64,000 bases of DNA from Pholis gunnellus (lineage: Eukaryota; Chordata; Actinopteri; Perciformes; Pholidae): contig OU342809.1 of assembly GCA_910591455.2 (NCBI GenBank), positions 8,243,968-8,307,967 on the forward strand. The letters run 5' to 3'. This document shows positions 11,831-23,294 of the stretch, in pieces. The notes under the pieces are model-generated. The model worked only from the letters and a program-made list of their open reading frames with translations. It was not told the DNA's origin and ran no database searches. A program made the translations under genes and the position numbers. Position 1 is the stretch's first letter. Each line of letters starts with the position of its first letter.

Positions 11831-13378
11831 AACCTCAACCAGCACTGTGTTGTAAATGGACCCAGAGATACGCAAAACTCCTTCCCTTGGGACGGAATGT
11901 GAATCATGAATTGCAACTATATTTCATGGTGGAGGGCATATTAGCCCCATGTGATTAAGAACGATTCAAACTGTGATTTGACCAAGATAGAAAAGACTAA
12001 CTTCACCCTAAGGCAGACTATTGATTGGAGCTCCCAGGTGGGTTGTCCTGAACCAGTGGACTATGTAATGGGTTCACCAGAGACACATTATAAAAAAATG
12101 TATACTGGTATGAAGTACGTTTTATAAATTATTCTGGCAGGTAAAAAATGTTCTTGGTAAGCAACTCCGTAAGAATGGAGACAGAATTGTATTGTTTGGG
12201 TGAAACCAATGCATTTTAAGACTTTGTGATGAAATGACAATGCCTTAAGTCAAAAGCAACACATTTTGAAGCTTTTTCAACTAAATCTCTCAGCACAACT
12301 TCACGTTGCCACTAAACAGGGGGCCGAATAAGGCAGGTGGCCCCCTCCTCAGTGTACCAGTCTGCCTGCTAGTGTTGAGGCTGTGAGGAAGGAGGTCTGA
12401 CTGTGAGAGGATCTGGGTTGTGTGGGAGGTGCTGGGTTGACTGCAGCGCTGCAGGGGAGAAAACACCATTCCAACCTCACAAAGATTGCATCTTCTTTCT
12501 GCTGTGAACTTCTGCGAGCTGCTTTTTCACAACAATGTGTTGTCTTGTAAAAATATTTTATTTCTCTCACATGTTCATATTGATACATATAAAATGAAGC
12601 GTGCCTCAATTTAAAAAGACGGCACTTTCATTTTTGCATTCTTCTGCAACAAACATGATTTATCATATGGAGATTAGCATTTAACAAACTATGTGAAACA
12701 CTTCTTGCAAATCAATTTAACCCAAAGACCTGCTTATTTCAAGTTCTAATGCAACTGGACTTTTGAATTGATTTTGCAATCCAATTGAATTACATTTACA
12801 CCGAGATGTCAACTGAAACTCACCCTACATTGCGCCATTGATTCCATTTGAGAGAGGTTAGAGTTTTTAAAAAGCCATTGTGATGCTCTCATTGCAAACG
12901 CAGCTCATTAAAAGCGAGGCCTTTGGAACTGTGTCAGTGTGTCAGTGTGACGGCAGCGGCAATGATAAAGCCCCAGCTCAGCACGCCACTGTAGACTTAA
13001 AACACTCAGCCACATTGCAAACTGAGAACAGAAAACCCTCAAGCTGTATTTCCACAGCTATGGGCTTGTTGTCTGGATTTTGTGCTCTGGGCTAATAAAA
13101 GCTGATATGGATCCTCCTCGTGTTTTCTTAGGATTTGTCACTGCAGCGGCTGCATTCATGGAGCTTCTTATCGCTTTCCTCCCCAGAGCCTGGCTCTATG
13201 AGCTGGGGAGCACGGAGGTGTGAGTGTGTGTCACCTTTCCCATCAAACCGCTGTCAGGCCGGGCTTATCATGGGAGCTGCAGGGGGTGCCCGCTGACCTG
13301 TGGAGTGACACCCAGCATAGCTGCCCTCACCCGTGGGGGGGCTTTGTGTCACCCTGACACCCCCAGTGCCACCCCCCC
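11831..13378. other. non-coding; conserved-looking block near 12840-13200
   Basis: No exon is supported. The stretch from about 12840 to 13200 is unique, moderately GC-rich and has the look of a conserved non-coding element (cattgcaaacgcagctcatta, split here; aatgataaagcc). The rest is plain AT-rich sequence. Confidence 0.3.
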
Positions 13379-13400
13379 CAACACACACACACACACACAG
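13379..13400. repeat. short (CA)n microsatellite
   Basis: About ten CA units, preceded by an eight-base C run. Confidence 0.9.
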
Positions 13401-14829
13401 ACTGATCTCCTGACCTGCTACAGAATCAGTCGCCCTCTCACACACAGACCTGTCAGAGACAATCCACACCTTGTGAGCCACCGCACAGGAGGTTATATAT
13501 ATAGCATAAAAGTAAGAGCAATGTGTAAAAAAAAAAGAAAAAACTGAAGGTTGTGTAAAAGACAGACAAAAGAGTGAAAAAGGGCCGTCACTGAGGGTAG
13601 CCACCACAAGAACTCAAGGCTTTGTCACCTCTTTTTATCGACTATAGATCACACAGGCAGCCCCGGTCCTGACACCATCCTATTTCTCCAAATGTCAGCG
13701 GTGATGTTGGAGCTGATATCTTGCGGCTGGCGGGGGGGACTGGACGGTGAACACATTGAATGGAACAGATAAGAGCAAGCCTGTGTATTCTGTCAGGTCC
13801 TCCCTCATTTCACAGCGAAAAGAGGACCTTGTTTTTATCACCATCCAGAAGCACCTGCAAAAATGCACATCTCTGACTCACACGTAAATGAAGACAATAT
13901 ATTGTATATTTTTTGATGAGGCCTTCTGCAGCTCAGCAGTTACTTATCCTGTAACAATGCTCACTGGTGTTGTATCCTGAAAATGAACACATTTGTTAGC
14001 ACCTTCTGAAATAATGAGATTGAATGATTCTAAGCTCATTTTGATTAAAAACGAACTAAATCAGTTATAGTTCTCTTTCATTGTCTCTGCCAAAGAGTTA
14101 CGTTGCAGTTTACATCTATGCATGTCCAAAATGTCATCACTTCATCATTGTATCCTATTAGATATGCGTGTGACAGTGAGCTTTGACCACCAAATTCTTC
14201 TTCAGTTCCTCCTTGACAAAAAAGACTAATATCTAACGCTGAGAGAGAAGGGAAAAAAATAAATTCCAAGAAAGTTGGCCTGCTGCATAGCAGTGGAAGA
14301 CTTTTCCAATCCTAGCTATGTTGTGACACAAAGCAAAACAATAAAAACACAACTAATAGGATTCCAGTTTGTTAATTGGACATTTTTTTTTGGACACTTT
14401 TTCCAATAAGACCCTACTGACATAACCAGTGACAAGTGCACAGAAAAAGTACAAATACATACATCTCTCATGCAAAATTACACAAACTTTGATAGAAAAT
14501 TGTGTGTTGTGTTGGACCCCATCACTCGTGTTTTCATAGCTTTAGGTATCGCTTCACAGTTGTTACGGTTCTCATGTCTGTTTCTAGCGGAATTGTCTTT
14601 CCCAGCATACAATCCCCACTAATTGGGAGGAAGAGGGAAGATGTGTTCTCGTGAATTGCAATAAATTAATGAGGGCCCTTCTGTCTGCTTAAACTTAGAT
14701 AATCAGCTAAGAGGCACCCTGGATGCAGATGCACAACCCCCCGTGTGCGTCCCATAGCTCTTTGTTTTTCACCAATGTTTGTAGTGGAAAAGCACAAGCT
14801 GTCAGGTCTTTTCTCACTCTACTCATGAG

Positions 14830-14830
<1 letters not shown>
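13401..14830. other. non-coding, nothing recognised
   Basis: Unique sequence with small A-runs at 13529-13545. No exon, RNA gene or repeat family is recognised. Confidence 0.45.

Positions 14831-14863
<33 letters not shown>
14831..14863. repeat. (CA)n microsatellite
   Basis: About 16 pure CA units. The following 180 bases are also rich in scattered cacac words. Confidence 0.95.
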
Positions 14864-14866
<3 letters not shown>

Positions 14867-15271
14867 CTCAAACACAAAAGGACAGAAGTTGAGAGCAGAG
14901 TTTCCCATAAAAGCGACCACAGACACACATGCACACATAGCAATCACACTAAGATACAAACCAAGTTAGACAGGGACACAGATAGTCATGAGTGTACACA
15001 CACACGTATCTATTCACACATGCATACTTGCACACACCAGTGATGTGTGTGTGTAAAGGGAATAACTAGCTGCTTTGAAATGCATTATGTCATGTTTTGA
15101 GTTATACAGAGGGCCACAAGTCATGGCTAATAATAATGGGGGCAGAAAAATATGGCTCCTTTGTCCTTTGTTTACCGGCAAAGGTACGGTAAAAAACTAA
15201 AAGAAGAGGACAGAAAATATTTTACACCCCCCCAGACACAGTAGCATGCTGTTTCCCAGCTTTTGAAACAT
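14864..15271. other. CA-rich low-complexity then unique non-coding
   Basis: Scattered acacac and a gtgtgtgtgt word near 15045, then unique AT-rich sequence. No gene is seen. Confidence 0.5.
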
Positions 15272-15323
15272 GCACGCACACACACACACACACACACGCG
15301 CACACACACACACACACACACAC
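15272..15323. repeat. interrupted (CA)n microsatellite
   Basis: Two CA arrays joined through a cgcgca interruption, about 52 bp in total. Confidence 0.95.
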
Positions 15324-15697
15324 CTGAGTCATCTTACGCCGGGTTCAATTCATTAAATAGACGCTGTGGTTCACCGTGGATTGGCATTGAGATACTCGGG
15401 CATGTAGTTCATTTTCTCCGTCGCTCCTCCAGTCTGATTGAAGTTGACGGCCTTTGATCCTGATTAGCATGTGAAAGTAAAACATGCCCTGAGACAAGGC
15501 TCGGTGTTACTCATGGACGACGCCGCGCTGATGTCATCCTCATCCGCTTAAGTGAGATTTACCCAAAGTGAGATTACTTTTATCCCAATGAATTAATGAG
15601 GTGATGGAAATTGTTAAAAAAAGGAAGGTGAATGAGTAGCTATAATGACCTCCAGGACTTTGTTTGCTTCTATAATTGGTTTCTTGTTTCTGTGCAG
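15324..15697. other. conserved-looking non-coding block
   Basis: Unique sequence with homeodomain-like words (attcattaaata, gattagcatgtg, gaattaatgag). It looks like a conserved non-coding element next to the open segment that follows. Unverified. Confidence 0.3.
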
Positions 15698-15834
15698 GTA
15701 TATTAGACGATAACCTCCTATCACAGCCCTTGTCTGAACACCTTAGGACAGCAAACAAGCACTTCTACAGCCGACTCCCAGCAGCGATATGTTGGAGAAA
15801 TTTGTTCTCTGATGAACAGCTTCAGTTCCCTCAG
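15698..15834 (+). other. open segment with splice-like ends (unconfirmed exon)
   Basis: A 137-nt segment is preceded by 'ttcttgtttctgtgcag' (a good pyrimidine tract plus AG) and followed by 'CTCAG|GTAAAT'. It is open in only one forward frame, entering in phase 1 and leaving in phase 0. The peptide includes LLSQPLSEHLRTANK and FYSRLPAAICWRN. I do not recognise it and no partner exon is visible nearby. It could be a chance pair of sites, an exon of an unannotated transcript or a conserved non-coding block. Confidence 0.15.
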
Positions 15835-17200
15835 GTAAATGATGTGTCATGGTTTGTTTGTGCAGCTCTTACTTGGCGGTAGCTGCGAGTGAAATAAATC
15901 AGCACGGACGGAAGCACAGGAGATAAGACTAATTGTGAAGAGCTATGTCCATGTTGGGGTTGGAGAGGCGGAAGGAGACAAGGAGGCCTGGAGACTTGAT
16001 TTGAGGGCTGAAAAGGTCAGCTGGGTTCTTATTGAGATAAGAAACAGATGAAAAGGAAAAGGTCAATTTATCATCTCCCTCCTAAATCCCTCCTGCTCCT
16101 CCTCGGTGAGATTTAGTGGACTGACTGATAAAACTTATTGACTTCATGTCTTGCGGCAAAAGTAGCATCATCTGTATCCGAGAAGTACAGTGCACATATC
16201 CAAGATGTGTGACCTGGATTTTTACTTCCTTCTAACTTTTTCTTATCCAACACAACATTGTGTTTTAAAAAATTAAATATATATATATGTACATATTTGC
16301 TATCCGTTATAGAGAAGCAGCCAAGCGATTGAATGTGTGATTCACACAAAATTAAACTTGTGAGAATCTCCAGTTACACAGCCAGTGTGAGGTTGTGGTT
16401 ACGCAACACTGTCTGCAGAGTCTTCAACCTGATAAGTATGAGAATAGCATTAGAAGCTGAGAGGGGAGCTATAGAGCGAGGACGTAAATACTAACCCTTT
16501 GTAAACAGCCCGAGTAGAAAAAAATCATCTCAGCATATTTATATCTCAATTTCAGAGGCAGGGGAACCCCGGGACAGACCGCGGTGGAGCTCGCAGACAT
16601 CCATTTGTGTTGTAATCAAACATGGTTGGCGGACAAATCAGGCTTATGGCTAGAAGCTGCAGGATGAAGCGAAGAAAGAGCACCGGAACCTGATGATGGG
16701 TAATGGGGCTGACTCAGAAATATGGTTCTTTATATTAGCAAGGCATGAAAAGGATTTGTGGCTGTATGCATCCGTCCATCTGGCTGCCTATGCACCTGAA
16801 GAGAGCTTGAAAAACATGGACCTTTGTATTGCATGGGAATTGCAAAAGCGGCCCTGAAAGGTCAGATTATATTTGGGGCTAATCTTCCCCAGGTGGACAC
16901 AAGATCAATCAAGCGGCACGTCCCCCCCGCCCCCCCCCCTCCTCTTTCTTCACTCCTATCAGTTTTAATGGTTAAGGGACATCCTTCAAAAAACCATAAT
17001 GGAAAAATAAGATGGATGGGAGCATTTGTAGCTAACTGTCTGGAGATAGTGCTGAAGATGTGGTGGGGGATGAGAGCAAGGTTCGACAGCATTAATGTGC
17101 CATCAAAGCCATCACAGGCACAGGTATGCTCATAGAGGTGAAGTGGAAGGGCTGCTGGTTCCAGAAGTGTTATCTGCAGTAGATTCCAATTTCAAAATAG
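15835..17200. other. non-coding; (TA)n 16276-16288, C-rich tract 16922-16939
   Basis: Unique sequence. 16550-16700 is relatively GC-rich and unique. A near-pure C tract interrupted by one G lies at 16922-16939. No exon is supported. Confidence 0.45.
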
Positions 17201-17335
17201 GCCTTTAACTAACACTTTTTCATTATTAATTGATCTGACAGCTTTTCAGAAAATAGTGAAAAGTGCCCCTCGCTAATTCCTAAAGCACAGAGATACCCGG
17301 AAATGTCTAAAATGACCAACAAACAGCCTTAATTG
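17201..17335 (+). mobile_element. fragment of a hAT-like 'cgattaatcg' repeat
   Basis: It carries 'taactaacactttttcatta', 'ttttcagaaaatagtgaaaa' and 'gtgcccctcgctaattcc' in order. These are the left-half words of a non-autonomous hAT-like repeat very common in percomorph fish. This copy runs in the opposite orientation to the six other copies in the window. The right half is missing. Confidence 0.7.
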
Positions 17336-17392
17336 GCTTGATGATTTGACCGTTTCTCATAAAAATACTCGTTTTATATACCTTTAGTAATA

Positions 17393-17530
17393 ATACCTTA
17401 TAATGTACGGCACCTTTAATGCAAAGATGCAACTCAAAGTGCTTCTTAAAACAGGATAAAACAGCAGCAAACAAAAACGACGATGGGGTCCAAAATGCTT
17501 CCTTGAGGAACCCCATAATTACTATCAACA
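17393..17530 (-). mobile_element. LINE remnant with reverse-transcriptase motif
   Basis: On the minus strand 17482-17515 reads GGG GTT CCT CAA GGA AGC ATT TTG, which is GVPQGSIL, the conserved reverse-transcriptase motif of non-LTR elements. After a short gap follows 'aagcactttgagttgcatct' and 'aaaggtgc', typical of LINE 3' tails in fish. The body between motif and tail is deleted. The copy is dead. Confidence 0.65.
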
Positions 17531-18062
17531 CAAAATCACCTGACTTTCTTGATTGATTCAACAGCGAGAGCTCCTCGACCGTTCCAGCTTTGGGAATGCT
17601 CTAACTGTAAGTCAACTTACATTGTCTGAGCAGAGAATGAACTATTATTGTCGGAGCCCTAGACGTTCAAGATTACTCCTCTCCCACATTACAGCTCTTT
17701 AGACTAAATGCAAAACTAATGCCCCCGCTCACACAGATAACACAAATATAAACTCTGGCTGCTGGCTTTTGTATGTGATGACCCATGCAGCCCGGTGAAG
17801 CTTGACAACCCTGTTCTCAGAACGCCTGGCTCTTGTGATAGCTGCTCAACCTTTTATTGAATGCATATTCATTACACACATGGCCGGTGGTGTCGCAGAA
17901 GCAGCAGCAAGTCAGATGTGTCCTCCTTAGACCTTCTCCGGTCCACAGGTTTCACATGTGGTGCCACCACACAGAAGAGCATATCCACCCCCGCTGCCGG
18001 ACCGGACTCCAGGGAACCGGGCTTCACCCAAAAGAACAAATGAATTTCAGATTTACTTCACT
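17531..18062. other. non-coding, nothing recognised
   Basis: Unique sequence. No exon or repeat family is supported. Confidence 0.45.
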
Positions 18063-18102
18063 TCACTTCACGTCTGTCTGTCTGTCTGTCCCGTCCCGTC
18101 AA
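18055..18102. repeat. short tandem repeats (CTTCA)n and (GTCT)n
   Basis: Three copies of cttca(c), then about four copies of tgtc and two of ccgtc. Confidence 0.8.
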
Positions 18103-18258
18103 CCTGGTGACACTGCTCAACATGACATCCCTAAAATTCTGAGATTCCATTACAGTGCACTAATGGGCGCTGTCACACTCTAACATTAATAAACACAGCT
18201 TTCTGGTTTTATAGTTAGAATATTTACCAAGACAGTGTTTTTGTTTCCTGTAGAGAGA

Positions 18259-18260
<2 letters not shown>

Positions 18261-18305
<45 letters not shown>
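18261..18305. repeat. (TG)n microsatellite
   Basis: About 22 TG units. Confidence 0.95.
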
Positions 18306-18306
<1 letters not shown>

Positions 18307-19284
18307 TCACATGCTCATTCATATGCATCAGCAAGTTATCAGAGACCGCTGTGCCTCATTGAGCTGGAAAGCAGCTTTCCATTTATTTCTCAAATGCAGC
18401 GGAGAGTGACTCTGGTCCTGTTTAATACAACTTATAAAACTGGCCGTGGTGCTTTCAAAACTTAGCAACAAAAAAGAAAGCCAGGATCATTGGACAATTA
18501 CTAAACAGGATCATGACATGTAGAGGGTCTGTGCTCAATGTATCACACAGCAACATTAAGAGTGGCTGGCTGCTACTGTTACCAAGTGGTGGCTCATCAT
18601 CAGCGCTACCCGCTGACACCTAGAGGAGTCTTTTCAGCCCATTCTCATTCCCAGGGCGTCAAATAAGAGGCTCCGTCACGCCCCTCGGCATCTGATACCG
18701 GCGCACAAGGCAACCGCTATCGTCTCTATGAGACTCACCGGGCTTTGAAGTTACTACATTCTAAACCCATCGCCTCATTATTAGACGCTCAGAGGAAATG
18801 CTCCTGGAGCGTGACACAAATGGTCACATATGCGATCAGTATGCAAGTTGAAATTTCATGTTTTTCGCATTCATGCGAGTGCTTGATAATCATTATCGTT
18901 GGTGCCCCTGTCGGAGCAGAGACAATAGCTCCTGTCTACCCCCCCCCCCCCCTTGCTCACACTCGTCACAGCCCCGTGCTTACGGGACAGCATTTATACA
19001 TGCGGAGCAGAAATTCTGCCACGTCTCCTCCTCCGACCAGGAGCACAGCTTCGCCTCGCTGCTCTGCCGGTCTCCGCTGGGAGCCAACAACGACAACACT
19101 GCTGGAGGCCCAGGTTGAATTGCTGGGCCCTCTGGGGGGACGGAGAACCTGAACCAGGACTGATTGGGGAAGACTGTGTGACCTGTTACAGTAAAATGAG
19201 GGGTTTTCTAAAGGGTGTTCAGAAACACTACCACTTTCGTCCACAGGGACCACCAAAATCCACACAAAATGAAAGTTCCTTGTA
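18306..19284. other. non-coding; C14 tract 18939-18952; conserved-looking 18580-18900
   Basis: The block from about 18580 to 18900 is unique and resembles a conserved non-coding element. A C homopolymer follows at 18939-18952. Overlapping open frames of about 100-135 codons on both strands have no recognisable domain. Confidence 0.3.
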
Positions 19285-19553
19285 GTGGCTTTAAGTAAAA
19301 GACTGTAAGTATATAATCACGACAAAGTACTACATTATCATAGATTATTATTATTATTGATGCAGAAACATGCAATGCAATGTAATGTTGTAGCGGGCAG
19401 CAATAATTGTAATCATTTATATACTGTTGGGTGGCTTCATCTACTGTTGCAATGCATTGTAAAAAGTACAATATTTCACTCTGAAATGTAGTTGAGTACA
19501 AAAGTAGCATCAAAATTGTACTTTAGTACAGTTCTTTTTAAAGTTCCACCATT
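19285..19553 (+). mobile_element. interspersed teleost repeat ('stacked gtactt' family)
   Basis: The right end contains 'aagtacaatatttcactctg', 'aaatgtagttgagtaca', 'aagtagcatcaaaattgtac' and 'tttagtacagt', closing with 'ttccaccattg'. This is the diagnostic tail of a very common percomorph repeat. The left part is more diverged. A second tail-like fragment lies at 50265-50370. Confidence 0.65.
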
Positions 19554-20780
19554 GATTAATACCAAAAGGGAGCAACCCAATCATGTGCTGGTGCGACAAA
19601 TTGAGAAAAGGGAAAGTTAGTCCGCCACCCCCGAGTAGATGACGAGCGTCTGTATGTGACGAGTCAGAACGAGCTGGTCTTTTTGAGTCCCTTTGTTTTG
19701 ATTGCAACCCTATTTGCAAAAAAAGGCTTTTGTCAAAAGACAATGCGGACCATTAATGCAGAAACACACTTGCACACTGCAGAAATCTCATACGACCCAC
19801 ATAACTCTGAGCTACGCTGCGTTGCTCCGCTCATCAACATCTGCCATCCTGCTAATTAGCCCCCCAAAAAAAGCCACACATCACTGGGTTTCAGCGGTGC
19901 ACAGACAATGTGTGACACTCACGAGGGGAGCTCACGGACACAATGGGAATAACAAAGCTCTGCCAGATCACAGAGCGGATCTACTACAGCATGCTATTGT
20001 CTGCAAAAATGGCCCGAGCAGCAGCCTGGTTTATAATGCAAGCAATACGAGTCTGGTTGACCGAAGCGTGAGAGCCGCTGGATCTCAAGTGAATAGGTTC
20101 AACAAGGTTTCGTCCTTGTTGACCAAAAATGAGAAAAACCTTCCAACTTCTTCTCCTCCACACAGTGACCAATCATTGGAAGGTTAAGTGGAGTGGAATC
20201 CAGCAGAGAGCAGGCTGGAGCAAAAGGTTTAAACAAAAGGTAATCACAGAGATCAGAGGAATCAAAAAAAGAGAAAGAATGACAAAAAAAAAAATCATGC
20301 ACAAGGGATGATCAGTCGTAGATATAACAATAAGAAAGTGGGAGTTGGGGTGGGAAAAAAGTACAAAGCTATGGGAAGATTCCTGTGTCCAGGCAAGAAA
20401 GCTGATACAATAAATAAAAAATGTCAGCCCTGTGAGATAGCTTCGCAGGCCAGCTGAGAAAGGTGAGCACATTTCCATGCAGTACACTCGGAGCCGTGAG
20501 AACAGAGAGAATGTGGGAATGGAGAGAGACTGAGGGAGCCAGCTAGTCATAAATCTCCCACAGCTAGTAGGGTCAGGCAGACGGAGAGAGTGTCAAAATT
20601 GTTCCTGAGTGTGAAGGGAAGGGGAGGAAGATGGCTAACCAACCACTGTGAATGACTCCGGCTCCTCGAATCAACCTGCTGCAAGGCCGGTCAGTCACGC
20701 TGTGACACCAGGAAACCACTTCTACCTCATTTGCATACACACATTCAGCAACTCTGCATAATCAAAGAGTAGAGTGCCGA
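19554..20780. other. non-coding; octamer-like word near 20732
   Basis: Unique sequence. A 161-codon plus-strand frame starting near 19702 overlaps minus-strand frames and matches no family, so I treat it as chance. An octamer-like atttgcat lies near 20732 in a conserved-looking stretch (about 20640-20770). Confidence 0.3.
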
Positions 20781-20802
20781 GTGCGTGTGTGTGTGTGTGT
20801 GT
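20781..20802. repeat. (TG)n microsatellite
   Basis: About ten TG units with one CG. Confidence 0.9.
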
Positions 20803-21611
20803 ATCTATGTCTAGGTGAGTGTGTGTTTTTGATCAGCAGACAGGCGGGAGAAAAAAGATTGAGCAAGGACGGGAAAAAAAACAGAGAGGGTGAGAGCTGA
20901 GCAAGCCGGACAGATGAGACAATATGTAGGAAAGAGGATTAGGATGCCGGCGGTGTGAGCGCGGCTTCCTGCTGTCACAACACACTTCTCCTGACCACAA
21001 AGACATGGCGACACACTTTTATAGCTGCAGGGAGAGCTCTGCTCCCTGGAGAAGATTCTTCTCCCTGTCTGTCTTCCGTCCCTGTTCATTTCTGCCAGTT
21101 GTGTTGCTGTTTTTAATGCGTTTGCTGTGCTGTTGCCGAGTGGTGTACTGCTTGTTTTGTTGTCTCTGCGGACACGTGTGAGCGTGTGCACGAATATGAG
21201 AGTGAGAGGAGGAGGTGGTTTGTCTGTGATGTACGTGTTGTATTTCTATTGATAAAACAGCATTTCAAACCAAAAAGTCTACTTAATTACTTCCCTTCCT
21301 CCCTCTTTCGTCTTCTCCCGGCATTGGTGGGATTTCACCTTTGCTCCTTTCCTTAATTTCCCTTTTCCCTAGCACTTTCTTTAACAACTGTATCTTTAAC
21401 GGCTCACTCTCTATTCCCATCCCAGTCTTTATCTTCCATGCTCTATATCCTTCCTGCCTTACCTCCCACAGCGGTGATCAGAAAGTAGGTGCTGATATTG
21501 CAGCTCCCGCCTGAACCGGCTCAGTATATCAGTGGGTGGAGAGACATGCCAGAGAGCCTCCTGTCAACAGTGAGTGTGCCCTGGAGACTGGCCCACTTGG
21601 CGGACACTGAG
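20803..21611. other. non-coding, nothing recognised
   Basis: Unique sequence; pyrimidine-rich at about 21290-21440. No exon is supported. Confidence 0.45.
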
Positions 21612-21627
21612 CCCCCCCCCCCCCCCC
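21612..21627. repeat. C16 homopolymer
   Basis: Sixteen consecutive C residues. Prone to length errors in sequencing and slippage in replication. Confidence 0.9.
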
Positions 21628-22752
21628 AGCTAAACCATGAGAAAAAGGAGTCAACGCTATTTCTTAACAACTGGTGCGGAGAGAGCCACAAAGCCAAGAT
21701 AAGCACCAAGACAGCACTATTTTTATGGTCCTCCTGAGGAGAGGCAGGCACTTCGGTGGCTACCTATTCATCCTGCATGGTCCCTGGACAATGCTGTCTG
21801 TCTGCTAATATTAAACAGACCATTAGTGAATGCAACCTTCTTCACTGCTGATCTAGGGAGCTTGCAGCACGGCGTTCTCCGGGCCATTCATGCAGCTCTA
21901 AATCTGATGGACAATGTCCAGCGGCAGAATTTGGCAGAGTCTCAAGTTGCACACGAGGTGAACGCTACAGGCAGTGGTTAACCCAAGCTAGTTTACCTCC
22001 CCCTCTTCATCTTATCCCGTCTTTTCACAAGGGTAAAGAGACACATTTCACGTCTAATTAATGCACAGGATGGTTGTATAAAACGGCTAATGAGGCTGTG
22101 ATCACAGTGGCGTGAAGGCAGGCGCTACTGGAAAGGAGGGTGAGCACTACCTCACTTCCAGGAGACACTAAGCTTCACAATTATTAGCCTATCACAGGAA
22201 GGGGGCTGAAGGGAGAGAGTGGAGGTGGTGAGGCGAATGCTTGTTTATCTGCTTACCCACAACCCGAGATATTGCCCTCTGCCTATCCATCTGCCTCTCA
22301 GCAAAAATGCAGAATTATTCTGCAGACGTCAAACAAATCATGAACGATTCTGAAAATGTAAAGAGTTGCATAAATGCATAATGTGTTTGAGAGACGAGAT
22401 CAAGACCAATAAGACCAAGTGTTCTCAGAGAAGTTAAAACAAATCTGCTGACACAACACTGACCCGTCTCACAGTGACACCAGAAGTGCCGAAAGAAAAC
22501 TTTGAATGGAACTATGTTCAATGAGAAATTCTGTTGAGGACTCTAAAAGTTGGCAAAAATACATCATGTGAAATATTTCCTGTACTAGGGTATGACTGAT
22601 AAATGGACTGAACACTACCTACTCTCTAAGCAAGTGCTTAGAAACACATCTGTTGGTGAGCAAAAAGCATCTTCCTCCATAATGCTGCCTCACTTTCATT
22701 TGAAGTATTTATCCCCAAAACACTCGCTACGAGGCACCTCTTTCCAAAAACA
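21628..22752. other. intron-like; conserved-looking block 21760-22210
   Basis: The block at about 21760-22210 is unique and carries two ggacaatg SOX-like words, 'taattaatgcac' and 'acaattattagcc'. It lies 0.7-1.1 kb downstream of the minus-strand first exon, so it would be in the first intron of that transcript and is a plausible intronic enhancer. Unverified. Confidence 0.3.
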
Positions 22753-22776
22753 AGCAGCAGCAGCAGCAGCAGCAGC
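22753..22776. repeat. (GCA)8 trinucleotide repeat
   Basis: Eight GCA units about 95 bp downstream of the donor site of the minus-strand first exon (intronic). It is preceded and followed by unique sequence, with a short (CA)n at 22820-22834. Confidence 0.9.
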
Positions 22777-22869
22777 CTAGAACTGCTCTCAGCACAGCTC
22801 GCATAATGAACCACATACAACACACACACACACAACATCGATGCCAGAGTCGGCCGTGCCTCCGCTCAC

Positions 22870-22938
22870 CTGTGCAATCTCATACAGCAGCTTGTAGTGT
22901 TCCTCTCGCTTCTGTAAAGTGCACAGATTGCAGCCCAT
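22870..22938 (-). CDS. pdzrn3/pdzrn4: alternative first coding exon, PDZRN family short isoform
   Basis: PDZRN3/PDZRN4 (LNX3/LNX4) are RING and PDZ scaffold/E3 ligases. From memory, vertebrates also make a short isoform that starts at an internal promoter with a peptide beginning MGCNLC and containing KREEHYKLLYE, then splices into the exon continuing PDZ1. This segment encodes that peptide: 23 codons, phase 0 at the end, donor CAG|GTGAGC. The start is well supported: A at -3 and G at +4, no in-frame ATG upstream, and an in-frame TGA at 23005-23007. The product lacks the RING and zinc-finger regions and the first half of PDZ1. G2, C3 and C6 resemble the Fyn/Lck acylation signal, suggesting membrane anchoring. 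I cannot tell pdzrn3 from pdzrn4 on 23 residues. No downstream exon was recognised in the window. Confidence 0.82.
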
Positions 22939-23254
22939 TATAGTCGTCGTGGAAACGCCAGGCGTCCAATTCTCCCCGAGTAGTGGTGGTACGGACACAG
23001 GGGGTCACCCTCCACACCGGAGCGCTGGTTCTCATCAGTCACTCCTTAAGCAAGCATCTCTTTCAGCCATCCCATTCACACACGCAAAGCGGACAGAAAC
23101 AAACCCCAGCTCAAAAAGGAACAGAGAGCTCCAGCTGAGTCTGACAGACGAGGGTTCAGATGTGAACAGTGTGGCAGCCGCTTCAGCAGTGGTACAAGTA
23201 GCAGCATCAGCCGGCGTGTCTCCTCTCTCCCGCTCCCTCTATTTCACAGACTCA

Positions 23255-23256
<2 letters not shown>

Positions 23257-23292
<36 letters not shown>
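23257..23292. repeat. (CA)n microsatellite in the putative promoter
   Basis: About 18 CA units (TG in the gene's sense), about 320 bp upstream of the start codon. Confidence 0.95.

Positions 23293-23294
<2 letters not shown>

Noticed and set aside
19702..20187. 161-codon plus-strand open frame
   Set aside because: Overlapped by minus-strand frames, composition not protein-like, no family resemblance.
20811..21191. Minus-strand frame containing 'MNRDGRQTGRR' as a PDZ-type exon
   Set aside because: Superficial similarity only; no carboxylate-binding loop and no splice sites.
1..22869. Downstream pdzrn exon continuing PDZ1 (expected to begin near a VNG motif)
   Set aside because: Scanned by eye on the minus strand for the expected residues and an acceptor; nothing convincing found, so the next exon is probably outside the window or missed.
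22939..22998. N-terminal extension of the pdzrn first exon
   Set aside because: The frame is open upstream to 23005, but it contains no ATG there and is closed by TGA at 23005-23007.
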